Assembly (NCBI RefSeq): GCF_003732275.1
Contig: NZ_MOBM01000019.1
Span: forward strand, 62,001 to 126,000
Direction: 5' to 3'
DNA length: 64,000 bases
From: Pseudomonas frederiksbergensis
GTDB lineage: Bacteria > Pseudomonadota > Gammaproteobacteria > Pseudomonadales > Pseudomonadaceae
Made by a program: the position numbers and the translations under genes. The first letter of the stretch is position 1. The number at the start of each line of letters is the position of its first letter. The notes beneath the pieces are model-generated. The model was not told where the DNA came from and did no database searches. It saw only the letters and a program-made list of their open reading frames with translations. Below, piece after piece: positions 39,267-47,485 of the stretch.

Positions 39267-40273
39267 TCGATCGTCGCTATGCCTTGTTGTTGATTGCCCT
39301 CGGCGCGTTGTTGCTGGTGTCGTGCGTGGTGTCGCTGGGCTTCGGCCCGGCGCGGGTGCCGGTGGAGGTGGTGTGGCGAATATTGCTGCACAAGATTTTT
39401 GGTGTCGGTGTTGCGCACTGGACGGCCGGCCAGGAACACATCGTCTGGCTGATCCGCGTGCCACGCATGTTGCTCGGTGCGCTGGTGGGTGCAGGTCTGG
39501 CGTTGATTGGCGCGGTGCTGCAAGCGGTGACGCGCAATCCGCTGGCTGATCCGCACCTGCTCGGTGTGACCTCCGGCGCGACCCTCGGCGCGGTGATCGT
39601 GGTGCTGCATGTCGGTGAGATTGTCGGGCTGCTGACCTTGCCCATCGCGGCGTTCATCGGTGCGTTGTTGAGCATGTTGATCGTGCTGATGATCGCCAAT
39701 CGCAATGGGCGACTGGACAGTGATCGGCTGCTGTTGTGCGGCGTGGCGGTGTCGTTCGTGATGATGGCGATCGCCAATTTGCTGTTGTTTCTCGGCGACC
39801 ATCGCGCCAGTTCTGCGGTGATGTTCTGGATGCTTGGCGGGCTCGGGCTGGCGCGCTGGGAATTGCTCGCGGTGCCGGCGGTGAGTGTGTTGCTTGGGTT
39901 GGTGCTATTGCTGGGGATGGCTCGTCCGTTGAATGCGTTGATGGCGGGTGAACAGACTGCTGTGACTCTCGGCTTGAATGCTCGCACCGTGCGCTTGCGG
40001 GTGTTTTTGATTGCGTCGTTGATGACTGGGGTGTTGGTATCGATCAGTGGGTCTATCGGGTTTGTCGGGTTGATGGTGCCGCACATTGCGCGGCGGTTGG
40101 TGGGTGCCGAGCATCGGCGGTTGCTGCCGGTGTGCGTGTTGTTGGGTAGCCTGTTCCTTGTCTGGGTCGACGTGGCCGCACGAACGTTGATCGCCCCGGA
40201 AGACTTGCCCATCGGCGTCGCCACCGCCGCCATTGGCGGCCTATTCTTCATCGGTCTGATGCGCCGCCGCTAA
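39263..40273 (+). CDS. FecCD-type ABC importer, permease
   Basis: 336 residues with nine to ten membrane helices; RVPRMLLGALVGAGLALIGA, QAVTRNPLADPHLLGVTSGA and VGFVGLMVPHIARRLVGAEH are the standard FecCD motifs. It completes a one-ATPase, one-permease, one-binding-protein importer in an overlapping operon. No receptor gene remains apart from the stub at 37298. Confidence 0.94.
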   Translation: MIDRRYALLLIALGALLLVSCVVSLGFGPARVPVEVVWRILLHKIFGVGVAHWTAGQEHIVWLIRVPRMLLGALVGAGLALIGAVLQAVTRNPLADPHLLGVTSGATLGAVIVVLHVGEIVGLLTLPIAAFIGALLSMLIVLMIANRNGRLDSDRLLLCGVAVSFVMMAIANLLLFLGDHRASSAVMFWMLGGLGLARWELLAVPAVSVLLGLVLLLGMARPLNALMAGEQTAVTLGLNARTVRLRVFLIASLMTGVLVSISGSIGFVGLMVPHIARRLVGAEHRRLLPVCVLLGSLFLVWVDVAARTLIAPEDLPIGVATAAIGGLFFIGLMRRR

Positions 40274-40311
40274 CCTCTCCCCTGCGAAATGCACACAGGC
40301 CCCTGTAGGAC

Positions 40312-40406
40312 TGTAGGAGCTGTCGAGTGAAACGAGGCTGCGATCTTTTGATCTTAAAAAATCAAAGTCAAAAGATCGCAGCCTCGTTTCACTCGACAGC
40401 TCCTAC
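40312..40406. repeat. REPIN-like long hairpin (GTAGGAGCTG type)
   Basis: TGTAGGAGCTGTCGAGTGAA with ACGAGGCTGCGATCTTTTGA is followed by a short centre and the complementary arm ending TTCACTCGACAGCTCCTACG. The arms are nearly perfect over about 40 bases, the longest hairpin in the window. Confidence 0.92.
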
Positions 40407-40607
40407 GGTAACCCGTGTCAGACGAGCATTCGGTGTCAGACGTGGGATTGATCGCTCCCACGCTCCCGCGTCGCCTGGGGCGCTCCGCGTTCCGTTTTTG
40501 AATGTTTAACGGATGTGTCAAAACAGGGAACTTTCCCACGCTTTTTTCAGGTTGTTCGTCGGACGCGAGCCCTCTAGTCTTGGGCTGTCGCTGAACACTC
40601 AGCGATC

Positions 40608-40793
40608 GGGTGTGAGAACCCGGTAACAGAGATGTATGAATCTACCGCCAGTATCACCATAATTGCCGCCAGCTATTCGCTGCCTGCAATGCTCTATGGC
40701 GGCTGTGTGCGGGCGGACTTCGGTCCGGCCGGTTCTCTGTTCCCGGTTTCTCACCCTGCACATAGCTGCCACCACTTTCCGTGTGAGAAACGG
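40608..40793 (+). promoter_or_regulatory. Structured leader with three mutually pairing arms
   Basis: Arm 1 (40608-40632, GGGTGTGAGAACCCGGTAAC then AGAGA) can pair with arm 2 (40734-40756, TCTCTGTTCCCGGTTTCTCA then CCC) over about 21 of 25 positions. Arm 3 (40781-40793, GTGTGAGAAACGG) repeats arm 1 and can instead pair with arm 2 (GTTTCTCAC/GTGAGAAAC). Inside the large loop are GCCGCCA/TGGCGGC (40665/40697) and GGACTTCGGTCC (40715). A tiny frame, MNLPPVSP (40636-40662), lies in the first loop. This looks like an attenuator-type leader for the DUF6124 gene at 40828, but no function is shown. The remainder of 40407-40607 has a small GTGGGA/TCCCAC hairpin and nothing else I can name. Confidence 0.4.
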
Positions 40794-40827
40794 CAAGTGA
40801 TGGCCCCTGCATGGACAGAGAACTTAA

Positions 40828-41094
40828 ATGAAGAAATCAGTACCCGATCCCCCGCCGCAATACACCGAAAAACCCCGCCGCCCCAGCACCATGTTCATCG
40901 TCGCCCCGAATATGGATACCGAAAGCCTCCTGGCCCACGCCTACGAATCGTTGGCCTCAGCGAGTGTCCTGGCCAGCGACTTCGCCAACAATCTGATCGG
41001 CCCGCAGCACCACACGGCGTTGGCGATTCAGCAGGTCGTCATGCTGGCGGAGCTGGCGGTGAACCGGGCGCTGGATAACGTCGACCCGGCGTAG
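40828..41094 (+). CDS. DUF6124 family small protein
   Basis: 88 residues: a proline-rich, basic N-terminus (PDPPPQYTEKPRRPSTMFIV) and a helical C-terminal half (NMDTESLLAHAYESLASASV, then ASDFANNLIGPQHHTALAIQ). It matches the small DUF6124 (formerly DUF3077) proteins that are frequent and multi-copy in the P. fluorescens group; function unknown. Preceded by the structured region at 40608-40793. Confidence 0.8.
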   Translation: MKKSVPDPPPQYTEKPRRPSTMFIVAPNMDTESLLAHAYESLASASVLASDFANNLIGPQHHTALAIQQVVMLAELAVNRALDNVDPA

Positions 41095-41109
41095 ACCGCG
41101 TTATCGTTC

Positions 41110-41525
41110 ATCGCGAGCAGGCTCGCTCCCACAGGGACCATCGCCGTTCATAGGCTTGGTGTACGCCACCAATCAACTGTGGGAGCGAACCTGCTCGCGA
41201 TAACGGCGGCACATCCAACATCACAGTGACTGACACACCGCTTTCGCGAGCAAGCCCGCTCCCACAGGGATTATTGTCGTTCACAGATTCCGCGCACGAC
41301 ACACATCTACTGTGGGAGCGAGCCTGCTCGCGAAGACGGCGATACATCCAACATCACAATAACTGACACACCGCTTTCGCGAGCAAGCCCGCTCCCACAG
41401 GGATTATTGTCGTTCACAGATTCCGCGCACGACACACATCTACTGTGGGAGCGAGCCTGCTCGCGATGACGGCGGCACATCCAACATCACAGTGACTGAG
41501 ACACCGCTTTCGCCGCTCCCACATT
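41110..41525. repeat. REP array with a 133-bp tandem unit
   Basis: Seven REP arms in alternating orientation. From TGTGGGAGCG at 41178 the sequence repeats with a period of 133 bases: copies start at 41178, 41311 and 41444, the last truncated. Each unit holds one GAGCCTGCTCGCGA arm, an inverted GCAAGCCCGCTCCCACA arm, and a spacer containing TTCACAGATTCCGCGCACGA. The final arm has lost about 9 bases (TTTCGCCGCTCCCAC). The rest of 41526-41663 shows no gene. Confidence 0.92.
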
Positions 41526-41663
41526 TGATCTGCGGTGTCTGCACTGCCTGCGCCCCAATCTGGCGCATCTCTTCGCACCAACGCGCCAGTCGCGATCCTT
41601 CATGGTGCGCCGCCAAACCCGCGCAACCGCTCTAATACGACATTTCCTTGCCCTTCCCCGACC

Positions 41664-41679
41664 GGGCACAGCCCTTGCT
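41664..41679 (+). promoter_or_regulatory. Sigma-54 promoter of urtA
   Basis: GGGCACAGCCCTTGCT matches the -24/-12 consensus TGGCAC-N5-TTGCW with the exact GG-N10-GC spacing, about 65 bases before the urtA start at 41745. Sigma-54 control under NtrC is expected for urea uptake in nitrogen limitation. Possible NtrC half-sites GCACCA (41575) and TGGTGC (41603) lie upstream, but they are not in a standard palindrome. Confidence 0.8.
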
Positions 41680-41744
41680 AAAGACCCTTCAGTCGTCCGC
41701 ATCTGCCAACCATAAAAAACTTTAACGTTCATGGAGATCGCACA

Positions 41745-43010
41745 ATGAAGCGTCGCAGTTTGATCAAGGCTTTCACACTATCGGCAAGCATTGCCGCGAT
41801 GGGCATGGCCTGGACGGTCCAGGCCGCCGAGACCATCAAGGTCGGTATTCTGCATTCGTTGTCCGGCACCATGGCGATCTCCGAAACCTCGCTCAAAGAC
41901 ATGGCGTTGATGACCATCGACGAAATCAACGCCAAGGGCGGCGTAAACGGCAAGATGCTCGAACCGGTGGTGGTTGACCCGGCGTCGAACTGGCCGCTGT
42001 TCGCCGAAAAGGGCCGGCAGTTGCTGACCCAGGACAAGGTGGCGGTGGTGTTCGGTTGCTGGACCTCGGTGTCGCGTAAATCGGTACTGCCGGTGTTCGA
42101 AGAGCTCAATGGCCTGCTGTTCTACCCGGTGCAATACGAAGGCGAAGAGATGTCGCCGAACGTGTTCTACACCGGCGCGGCGCCTAACCAGCAGGCGATT
42201 CCGGCGGTGGAATACCTGATGAGCGAAGAAGGCGGCAGCGCCAAGCGTTACTTCCTGCTCGGCACCGACTACGTCTACCCGCGCACCACCAACAAGATTC
42301 TGCGCTCGTTCCTGCACTCCAAAGGTGTGGCCGACAAGGACATCGAAGAGGTCTACACCCCGTTCGGCCACAGCGATTACCAGACCATCGTGGCCAACAT
42401 CAAAAAATTCTCCGCCGGTGGCAAGACAGCAGTCATCTCCACGGTCAACGGCGACTCCAACGTGCCGTTCTATAAAGAGCTGGCCAACCAGGGCCTGAAA
42501 GCCACCGACGTTCCGGTCGTGGCGTTCTCCGTGGGCGAAGAAGAACTGCGCGGCATCGACACCAAACCGTTGGTGGGCAACCTCGCGGCGTGGAACTACT
42601 TCGAGTCGGTCGAGAACCCGCAAAACAAGAAATTCGTCGCCGACTGGAAGGCCTACGCCAAGAAACATAATTTGCCAGGCGCCGACAAAGCGGTGACCAA
42701 CGACCCGATGGAAGCCACCTACGTCGGCATTCACATGTGGGCGCAAGCAGCCGAGAAAGCCAAGTCCACCGACGTCAACAAAGTCCGCGAAGCCCTGGCC
42801 GGCCAGACCTTCGCCGCGCCGTCGGGTTACACCCTGACCATGGACAAGACCAACCACCACCTGCACAAGCCAGTGATGATCGGCGAGATCCAGGCCGACG
42901 GTCAGTTCAACGTGGTGTGGCAGACCGAAGGACCGATCCGCGCCCAGCCGTGGAGCCCGTTCATTCAGGGTAACGACAAGAAGCCGGACTATGCGGTGAA
43001 GAGCAACTAA
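41745..43010 (+). CDS. urtA: Urea ABC transporter, periplasmic binding protein
   Basis: 421 residues with a twin-arginine-like N-terminus (MKRRSLIKAF) and a signal peptide ending VQAAE. The mature part starts TIKVGILHSLSGTMAISETS, typical of the branched-chain amino acid-type binding proteins of the urea/amide subfamily (also GTDYVYPRTTNKILR and DPMEATYVGIHMWAQA). It captures urea in the periplasm for UrtBCDE. A stem-loop follows at 43019 and a sigma-54 promoter precedes it. Confidence 0.95.
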   Translation: MKRRSLIKAFTLSASIAAMGMAWTVQAAETIKVGILHSLSGTMAISETSLKDMALMTIDEINAKGGVNGKMLEPVVVDPASNWPLFAEKGRQLLTQDKVAVVFGCWTSVSRKSVLPVFEELNGLLFYPVQYEGEEMSPNVFYTGAAPNQQAIPAVEYLMSEEGGSAKRYFLLGTDYVYPRTTNKILRSFLHSKGVADKDIEEVYTPFGHSDYQTIVANIKKFSAGGKTAVISTVNGDSNVPFYKELANQGLKATDVPVVAFSVGEEELRGIDTKPLVGNLAAWNYFESVENPQNKKFVADWKAYAKKHNLPGADKAVTNDPMEATYVGIHMWAQAAEKAKSTDVNKVREALAGQTFAAPSGYTLTMDKTNHHLHKPVMIGEIQADGQFNVVWQTEGPIRAQPWSPFIQGNDKKPDYAVKSN

Positions 43011-43018
43011 GCCACTGG

Positions 43019-43053
43019 GTGTCGGCCTCGGGCACCAACCCCGAGGCCGACAC
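43019..43053 (+). other. Intercistronic stem-loop between urtA and urtB
   Basis: GTGTCGGCCTCGG (43019-43031) and CCGAGGCCGACAC (43041-43053) form a perfect 13-bp stem with a 9-base loop, 8 bases after the urtA stop. No T-run follows. It probably slows 3' decay and so lets the binding protein be made in excess over the membrane subunits, or it partly terminates. Confidence 0.75.
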
Positions 43054-43060
43054 AAATCCC

Positions 43061-43150
43061 TGTGGGAGCGAGCCTGCTCGCGATGGGGCCATGACAGTCG
43101 ACATTGATGGTGAATGTCAGACCGCTATCGCGAGCAGGCTCGCTCCCACA
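43061..43150. repeat. REPIN-like inverted repeat between urtA and urtB
   Basis: TGTGGGAGCGAGCCTGCTCG at 43061 is matched by CGAGCAGGCTCGCTCCCACA ending at 43150. It adds a second hairpin after the 13-bp stem. Confidence 0.92.
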
Positions 43151-43174
43151 TTTAGTCTGTGCAAGGCCATGCAT

Positions 43175-44677
43175 ATGCCCACCGCCCTTTACCGCTTCAT
43201 TCTCGCCCTCGCTCTGTTATTGCCGATGGCCACCCACGCCAGCGACGCCGAAGACTTCGTCGCAGCCAATCCCGTGCAACAAGCAAAACTTCTCGAAGCC
43301 TGGGCCGCGCAGCCCGATCTGGCCCGTATCGAACTGATCAACGCCCTGCAACAAGGCGAATTGACTGTCGATGGCCAGCCGAAAACCCTGCGCCTGAATA
43401 ACCGTCTGCGCGGTCTGATCGACACCGCGCTGGCCAGCCACCAATTGCTCGCCGCCGACGCACAAATCCGCTTGGCCGCCGCGCAGCAATTACAGAAAAG
43501 CGCCAAACCCGCGCAGTTGAAATTCCTCGACCAGCAACTGGCTAGTGAAAAAGACGAAACCGTTCATTCCGCCCTGAGCCTGGCGCTGGCCAATCTGCAA
43601 CTGGTCGACACCGACCCGGCCGTGCGCCTCGCCGCGGTGCGTCTGCTCGGTGAAACCGGCGACCCACTGGCCCGCACCCGCCTCGAAGGTTTGCTTGAAC
43701 CCGGCGTCGAAGCCGACGCCAGCGTGCGCACCGCCGCCGAAACCAGCCTGGCCCAGGTCAAGCGCAAATTGCTGATCGGCGAAATGCTTGGGCAGGCCTT
43801 CAGCGGCATGTCCCTCGGTTCAATTCTGCTGCTGGCGGCATTGGGTCTTGCAATCACATTCGGCCTGCTCGGCGTGATCAACATGGCCCACGGTGAGATG
43901 CTGATGCTCGGCGCTTACTCGACGTACGTGGTGCAGTTGATGTTCCAGCGCTTCGCCCCGCAGGCCATCGAGTTCTATCCTCTGATTGCCCTGCCAGTAG
44001 CATTTTTCGTCACCGCCGGGATCGGCATGGCGCTGGAGCGCACGGTGATTCGTCACCTCTACGGTCGCCCGTTGGAAACCCTGCTCGCCACGTGGGGCAT
44101 CAGCCTGATGCTGATTCAATTGGTGCGCCTGGTGTTCGGCGCGCAGAACGTCGAAGTGGCCAATCCGGCATGGTTGTCGGGCGGGATTCAAGTGCTGCCG
44201 AACCTGGTGCTGCCGTACAACCGCATCGTGATCATCGCGTTCGCCTTGTTTGTGGTGGTGCTGACCTGGCTGCTGCTGAACAAGACGCGCCTCGGTTTGA
44301 ACGTGCGTGCCGTCACCCAGAACCGCAACATGGCCGCCTGCTGCGGCGTGCCGACCGGGCGCGTCGACATGCTCGCCTTCGGCCTCGGCTCCGGCATCGC
44401 TGGCCTCGGCGGTGTGGCGCTCAGCCAGATCGGCAACGTCGGCCCGGACCTCGGTCAGAGTTACATCATCGACTCGTTCCTGGTGGTGGTTCTCGGCGGT
44501 GTCGGTCAACTGGCCGGTAGCGTGCTCGCTGCCTTCGGACTCGGCATCGCCAACAAAATTCTCGAACCGCAGATCGGTGCGGTGCTGGGCAAAATCCTGA
44601 TCCTCGCGCTGATCATTCTGTTCATCCAGAAACGTCCGCAAGGCCTCTTCGCACTGAAAGGACGGGTGATCGACTGA
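43175..44677 (+). CDS. urtB: Urea ABC transporter, permease UrtB
   Basis: 500 residues from the ATG at 43175, which has AAGG 8 bases upstream; an ATG at 43169 is too close. Signal peptide, then a helical HEAT-like periplasmic domain (about 25-200) peculiar to UrtB, then a LivH-type membrane domain beginning about 210 (GSILLLAALGLAITFGLLGV) with INMAHGEMLMLGAY. Its stop shares a base with the urtC start (TGATG). Confidence 0.95.
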   Translation: MPTALYRFILALALLLPMATHASDAEDFVAANPVQQAKLLEAWAAQPDLARIELINALQQGELTVDGQPKTLRLNNRLRGLIDTALASHQLLAADAQIRLAAAQQLQKSAKPAQLKFLDQQLASEKDETVHSALSLALANLQLVDTDPAVRLAAVRLLGETGDPLARTRLEGLLEPGVEADASVRTAAETSLAQVKRKLLIGEMLGQAFSGMSLGSILLLAALGLAITFGLLGVINMAHGEMLMLGAYSTYVVQLMFQRFAPQAIEFYPLIALPVAFFVTAGIGMALERTVIRHLYGRPLETLLATWGISLMLIQLVRLVFGAQNVEVANPAWLSGGIQVLPNLVLPYNRIVIIAFALFVVVLTWLLLNKTRLGLNVRAVTQNRNMAACCGVPTGRVDMLAFGLGSGIAGLGGVALSQIGNVGPDLGQSYIIDSFLVVVLGGVGQLAGSVLAAFGLGIANKILEPQIGAVLGKILILALIILFIQKRPQGLFALKGRVID

Positions 44678-45756
44678 TGAATCAGCCTCTGATGCTCACG
44701 GCCACACAAAAGGCCGGCCCCAAGGTCACGATCGCCGTCGGTGGGGTAATCCTCGCTCTGCTGCTCGCGTTGCCATTGCTGTCGTTGTTGCCAGCGGACA
44801 GCACCTTTCACGTCTCGGCCTACACCCTGACGCTGGTGGGCAAAATCCTTTGTTACGCCATCGTCGCCCTGGCCCTCGATCTGGTCTGGGGTTACGCCGG
44901 TTTACTGTCGCTGGGTCACGGTCTGTTCTTCGCCCTCGGCGGTTATGCGATGGGCATGTACCTGATGCGCCAGGCTTCGGGCGATGGTTTGCCGGCATTC
45001 ATGACGTTCCTGTCGTGGACCGAATTGCCGTGGTACTGGACCGGCACCAGCAGCTTCCTCTGGGCCATGTGCCTGGTGGTGTTGGCGCCGGGCCTGCTGG
45101 CGCTGGTGTTCGGTTTCTTCGCCTTCCGTTCGCGGATCAAGGGCGTGTATTTCTCGATCATGACCCAGGCCCTGACCTTCGCCGGGATGCTGCTGTTTTT
45201 CCGCAACGAAACCGGGTTTGGTGGCAACAACGGCTTCACCAACTTCCGCACCATTCTTGGGTTTGGCATCACCGAACCGGGGACGCGTGCGGTGCTGTTT
45301 TTCGCCACGGTGGTATTGCTGGTGGCGAGTCTGTTCATCGGCTGGCGGCTGGCACAAAGCAAGTTCGGCCGGGTGCTGACCGCGTTGCGCGACGCGGAAA
45401 ACCGATTGATGTTCTGCGGCTACGATCCACGCGGTTTCAAGTTGTTTGTCTGGGTGTTGAGCGCCGTGCTGTGCGGCTTGGCCGGTGCGCTGTATGTGCC
45501 GCAAGTCGGGATTATCAACCCGAGTGAAATGTCGCCGACCAACTCCATCGAAGCCGCCGTTTGGGTAGCTCTCGGTGGTCGCGGCACGCTGATCGGTCCA
45601 CTGCTCGGCGCCGGCGTGGTCAACGGGATGAAGAGCTGGTTCACCGTGGCGTTTCCGGAGTACTGGCTGTTCTTCCTCGGTGCGCTGTTCATCGTTGTGA
45701 CTTTGTACCTGCCCAAAGGCGTGATTGGCTTGCTGAAGAAAAGGGGTGAGCAATGA
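44677..45756 (+). CDS. urtC: Urea ABC transporter, permease UrtC
   Basis: 359 residues, LivM-type permease: ALDLVWGYAGLLSLGHGLFF near the first third, FRSRIKGVYFSIMTQALTFA, and EAAVWVALGGRGTLIGPLLG towards the end. It pairs with UrtB to form the inner-membrane channel. Its start shares a base with the urtB stop and its end overlaps urtD by 4 bases. Confidence 0.96.
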   Translation: MNQPLMLTATQKAGPKVTIAVGGVILALLLALPLLSLLPADSTFHVSAYTLTLVGKILCYAIVALALDLVWGYAGLLSLGHGLFFALGGYAMGMYLMRQASGDGLPAFMTFLSWTELPWYWTGTSSFLWAMCLVVLAPGLLALVFGFFAFRSRIKGVYFSIMTQALTFAGMLLFFRNETGFGGNNGFTNFRTILGFGITEPGTRAVLFFATVVLLVASLFIGWRLAQSKFGRVLTALRDAENRLMFCGYDPRGFKLFVWVLSAVLCGLAGALYVPQVGIINPSEMSPTNSIEAAVWVALGGRGTLIGPLLGAGVVNGMKSWFTVAFPEYWLFFLGALFIVVTLYLPKGVIGLLKKRGEQ

Positions 45757-46625
45757 GAGTGACTGCAACGGCTGAATTCATGCTTGAGCCGGCCTTTTTT
45801 CCGCCGCTGGAGCCCAACAGGGATGCCGGCAGCAGCCGCGATGCCATCGGCCTCGGCCAGAGCGCCGGCAAAGGCCTGAACACCCGACACGGCACCATCC
45901 TGACCCTGGAAGACATCAGCGTCAGCTTCGATGGTTTCAAGGCGCTGAACGATCTGAACCTGTACATCGGCGTCGGCGAATTGCGCTGCATCATCGGCCC
46001 CAACGGCGCGGGCAAGACCACGCTGATGGACGTGATCACCGGCAAGACCCGGCCCAGTCACGGCAAGGCCTGGTTCGGTGAAACCCTTGATCTGACGCAG
46101 ATGAGTGAAGTGCAGATTGCTCAGGCCGGTATCGGTCGCAAGTTCCAGAAGCCGACGGTATTCGAAGCCCTGAGTGTGTTCGAAAATCTGGAGTTGGCGC
46201 AGAAGACCGACAAGTCGGTATGGGCCAGCCTGCGGGCTCGCCTCAGTGGCGAGCAGAAAGATCGCATCGCTGAAGTTCTGGAAACCATTCGCCTGACCGC
46301 CTCGGTCAATCGTCCGGCGGGTTTGTTGTCCCACGGTCAGAAGCAGTTTCTGGAAATCGGCATGCTGCTGATGCAAGACCCGCAACTGTTGCTGCTCGAC
46401 GAACCGGTGGCGGGCATGACCGACGCCGAAACCGAATTCACCGCCGAGTTGTTCAAGAGCCTGGCGGGCAAGCATTCGCTGATGGTGGTGGAACACGACA
46501 TGGGCTTCGTCGGCTCGATCGCCGACCACGTCACCGTGTTGCACCAGGGCAACGTGCTGGCCGAAGGGTCGCTGGAACAGGTGCAGGACAATGAACGGGT
46601 GATTGAGGTGTACCTCGGTCGTTAG
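45753..46625 (+). CDS. urtD: Urea ABC transporter, ATPase UrtD
   Basis: 290 residues with an unusual N-terminal extension of about 45 residues before the ATPase core (ILTLEDISVSFDGFKALNDL). Walker A GPNGAGKTT, signature LSHGQKQ, Walker B LLLLDEPVAGM. The extension is seen in other Pseudomonas UrtD proteins; an internal start is possible, but the 4-base overlap with urtC supports this one. Confidence 0.95.
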   Translation: MRVTATAEFMLEPAFFPPLEPNRDAGSSRDAIGLGQSAGKGLNTRHGTILTLEDISVSFDGFKALNDLNLYIGVGELRCIIGPNGAGKTTLMDVITGKTRPSHGKAWFGETLDLTQMSEVQIAQAGIGRKFQKPTVFEALSVFENLELAQKTDKSVWASLRARLSGEQKDRIAEVLETIRLTASVNRPAGLLSHGQKQFLEIGMLLMQDPQLLLLDEPVAGMTDAETEFTAELFKSLAGKHSLMVVEHDMGFVGSIADHVTVLHQGNVLAEGSLEQVQDNERVIEVYLGR

Positions 46626-46643
46626 ATTGCAAACACATTCCAA

Positions 46644-46733
46644 TGTGGGAGCGGGCTTGCTCGCGAAGGCGGTGTGTCAGGCGACCCAAATGTTGAATTT
46701 GAATCCGTCTTCGCGAGCAAGCCCGCTCCCACA
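46644..46733. repeat. REPIN-like inverted repeat between urtD and urtE
   Basis: TGTGGGAGCGGGCTTGCTCG at 46644 is matched by its complement ending at 46733. Confidence 0.92.
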
Positions 46734-46756
46734 GGGGATTGAGGGGAATTTAGAAC

Positions 46757-47455
46757 ATGCTGCAAGTCGACAAGCTGCACCAGTACTACGGCGGTAGCCA
46801 CATCCTGCGGGGCCTGACGTTTGAGGTGAAGGTCGGCGAAGTCACCTGCCTGCTCGGACGCAATGGCGTGGGCAAGACCACCCTGCTCAAATGCCTGATG
46901 GGTTTGCTGCCGGCCAAGGAAGGCGCGGTGAACTGGGAAGGCAAACCGATCACCACGTTCAAGCCGCACCAACGGGTGCATGCCGGCATCGCTTATGTGC
47001 CTCAGGGTCGGGAAATCTTTGGCCGACTGACCGTGGAAGAAAACCTGCTGATGGGCCTCTCACGGTTTCCCGGCGCTGAAGCGAAGGAAGTCCCGGCGTT
47101 CATCTACGAGCTGTTCCCGGTGCTGCTGCAAATGAAACAGCGGCGCGGCGGTGACTTGTCCGGTGGACAGCAACAGCAACTGGCGATCGGCAGAGCACTG
47201 GCCAGTCGTCCACGGTTGCTGATTCTCGACGAACCCACCGAAGGTATTCAGCCGTCGGTGATCAAGGAAATCGGCGCGGTGATCAAAAAACTCGCGGCCC
47301 GTGGCGACATGGCGATTTTGCTGGTGGAGCAGTTCTACGACTTCGCCGCCGAACTGGCCGATCAGTACCTGGTAATGTCCCGGGGCGAGATCGTGCAACA
47401 GGGTCGCGGCGAAAATATGGAGGCCGAGGGTGTACGCGGTCTGGTTACGATCTAA
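46757..47455 (+). CDS. urtE: Urea ABC transporter, ATPase UrtE
   Basis: 232 residues, LivF-type ATPase: Walker A GRNGVGKTT, signature LSGGQQQQ, Walker B LLILDEPTEGIQP. Early residues VDKLHQYYGGSHILRGLTFE are typical of UrtE. It is the second ATPase of the heterodimeric urea importer and the last gene before ureD. Confidence 0.96.
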   Translation: MLQVDKLHQYYGGSHILRGLTFEVKVGEVTCLLGRNGVGKTTLLKCLMGLLPAKEGAVNWEGKPITTFKPHQRVHAGIAYVPQGREIFGRLTVEENLLMGLSRFPGAEAKEVPAFIYELFPVLLQMKQRRGGDLSGGQQQQLAIGRALASRPRLLILDEPTEGIQPSVIKEIGAVIKKLAARGDMAILLVEQFYDFAAELADQYLVMSRGEIVQQGRGENMEAEGVRGLVTI

Positions 47456-47485
47456 CCTGCAGTGTCCTGACGAACATTAGAAATC

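Noticed and set aside
40632..41078. Alternative 148-codon frame running through the leader and the DUF6124 gene
   Set aside because: It is out of frame with the recognisable DUF6124 protein, has no ribosome site and passes through the inverted repeats.
41110..41525. CRISPR-like look of the regularly spaced repeats
   Set aside because: The repeats are REP arms in alternating orientation, and the spacers repeat with the unit instead of being unique. No cas genes are near.
41549..41608. Canonical NtrC enhancer palindromes upstream of urtA
   Set aside because: Half-sites GCACCA and TGGTGC and a TGCGCC/GGCGCA dyad are present, but the spacings do not match the NtrC consensus; kept only as a remark under the sigma-54 promoter.
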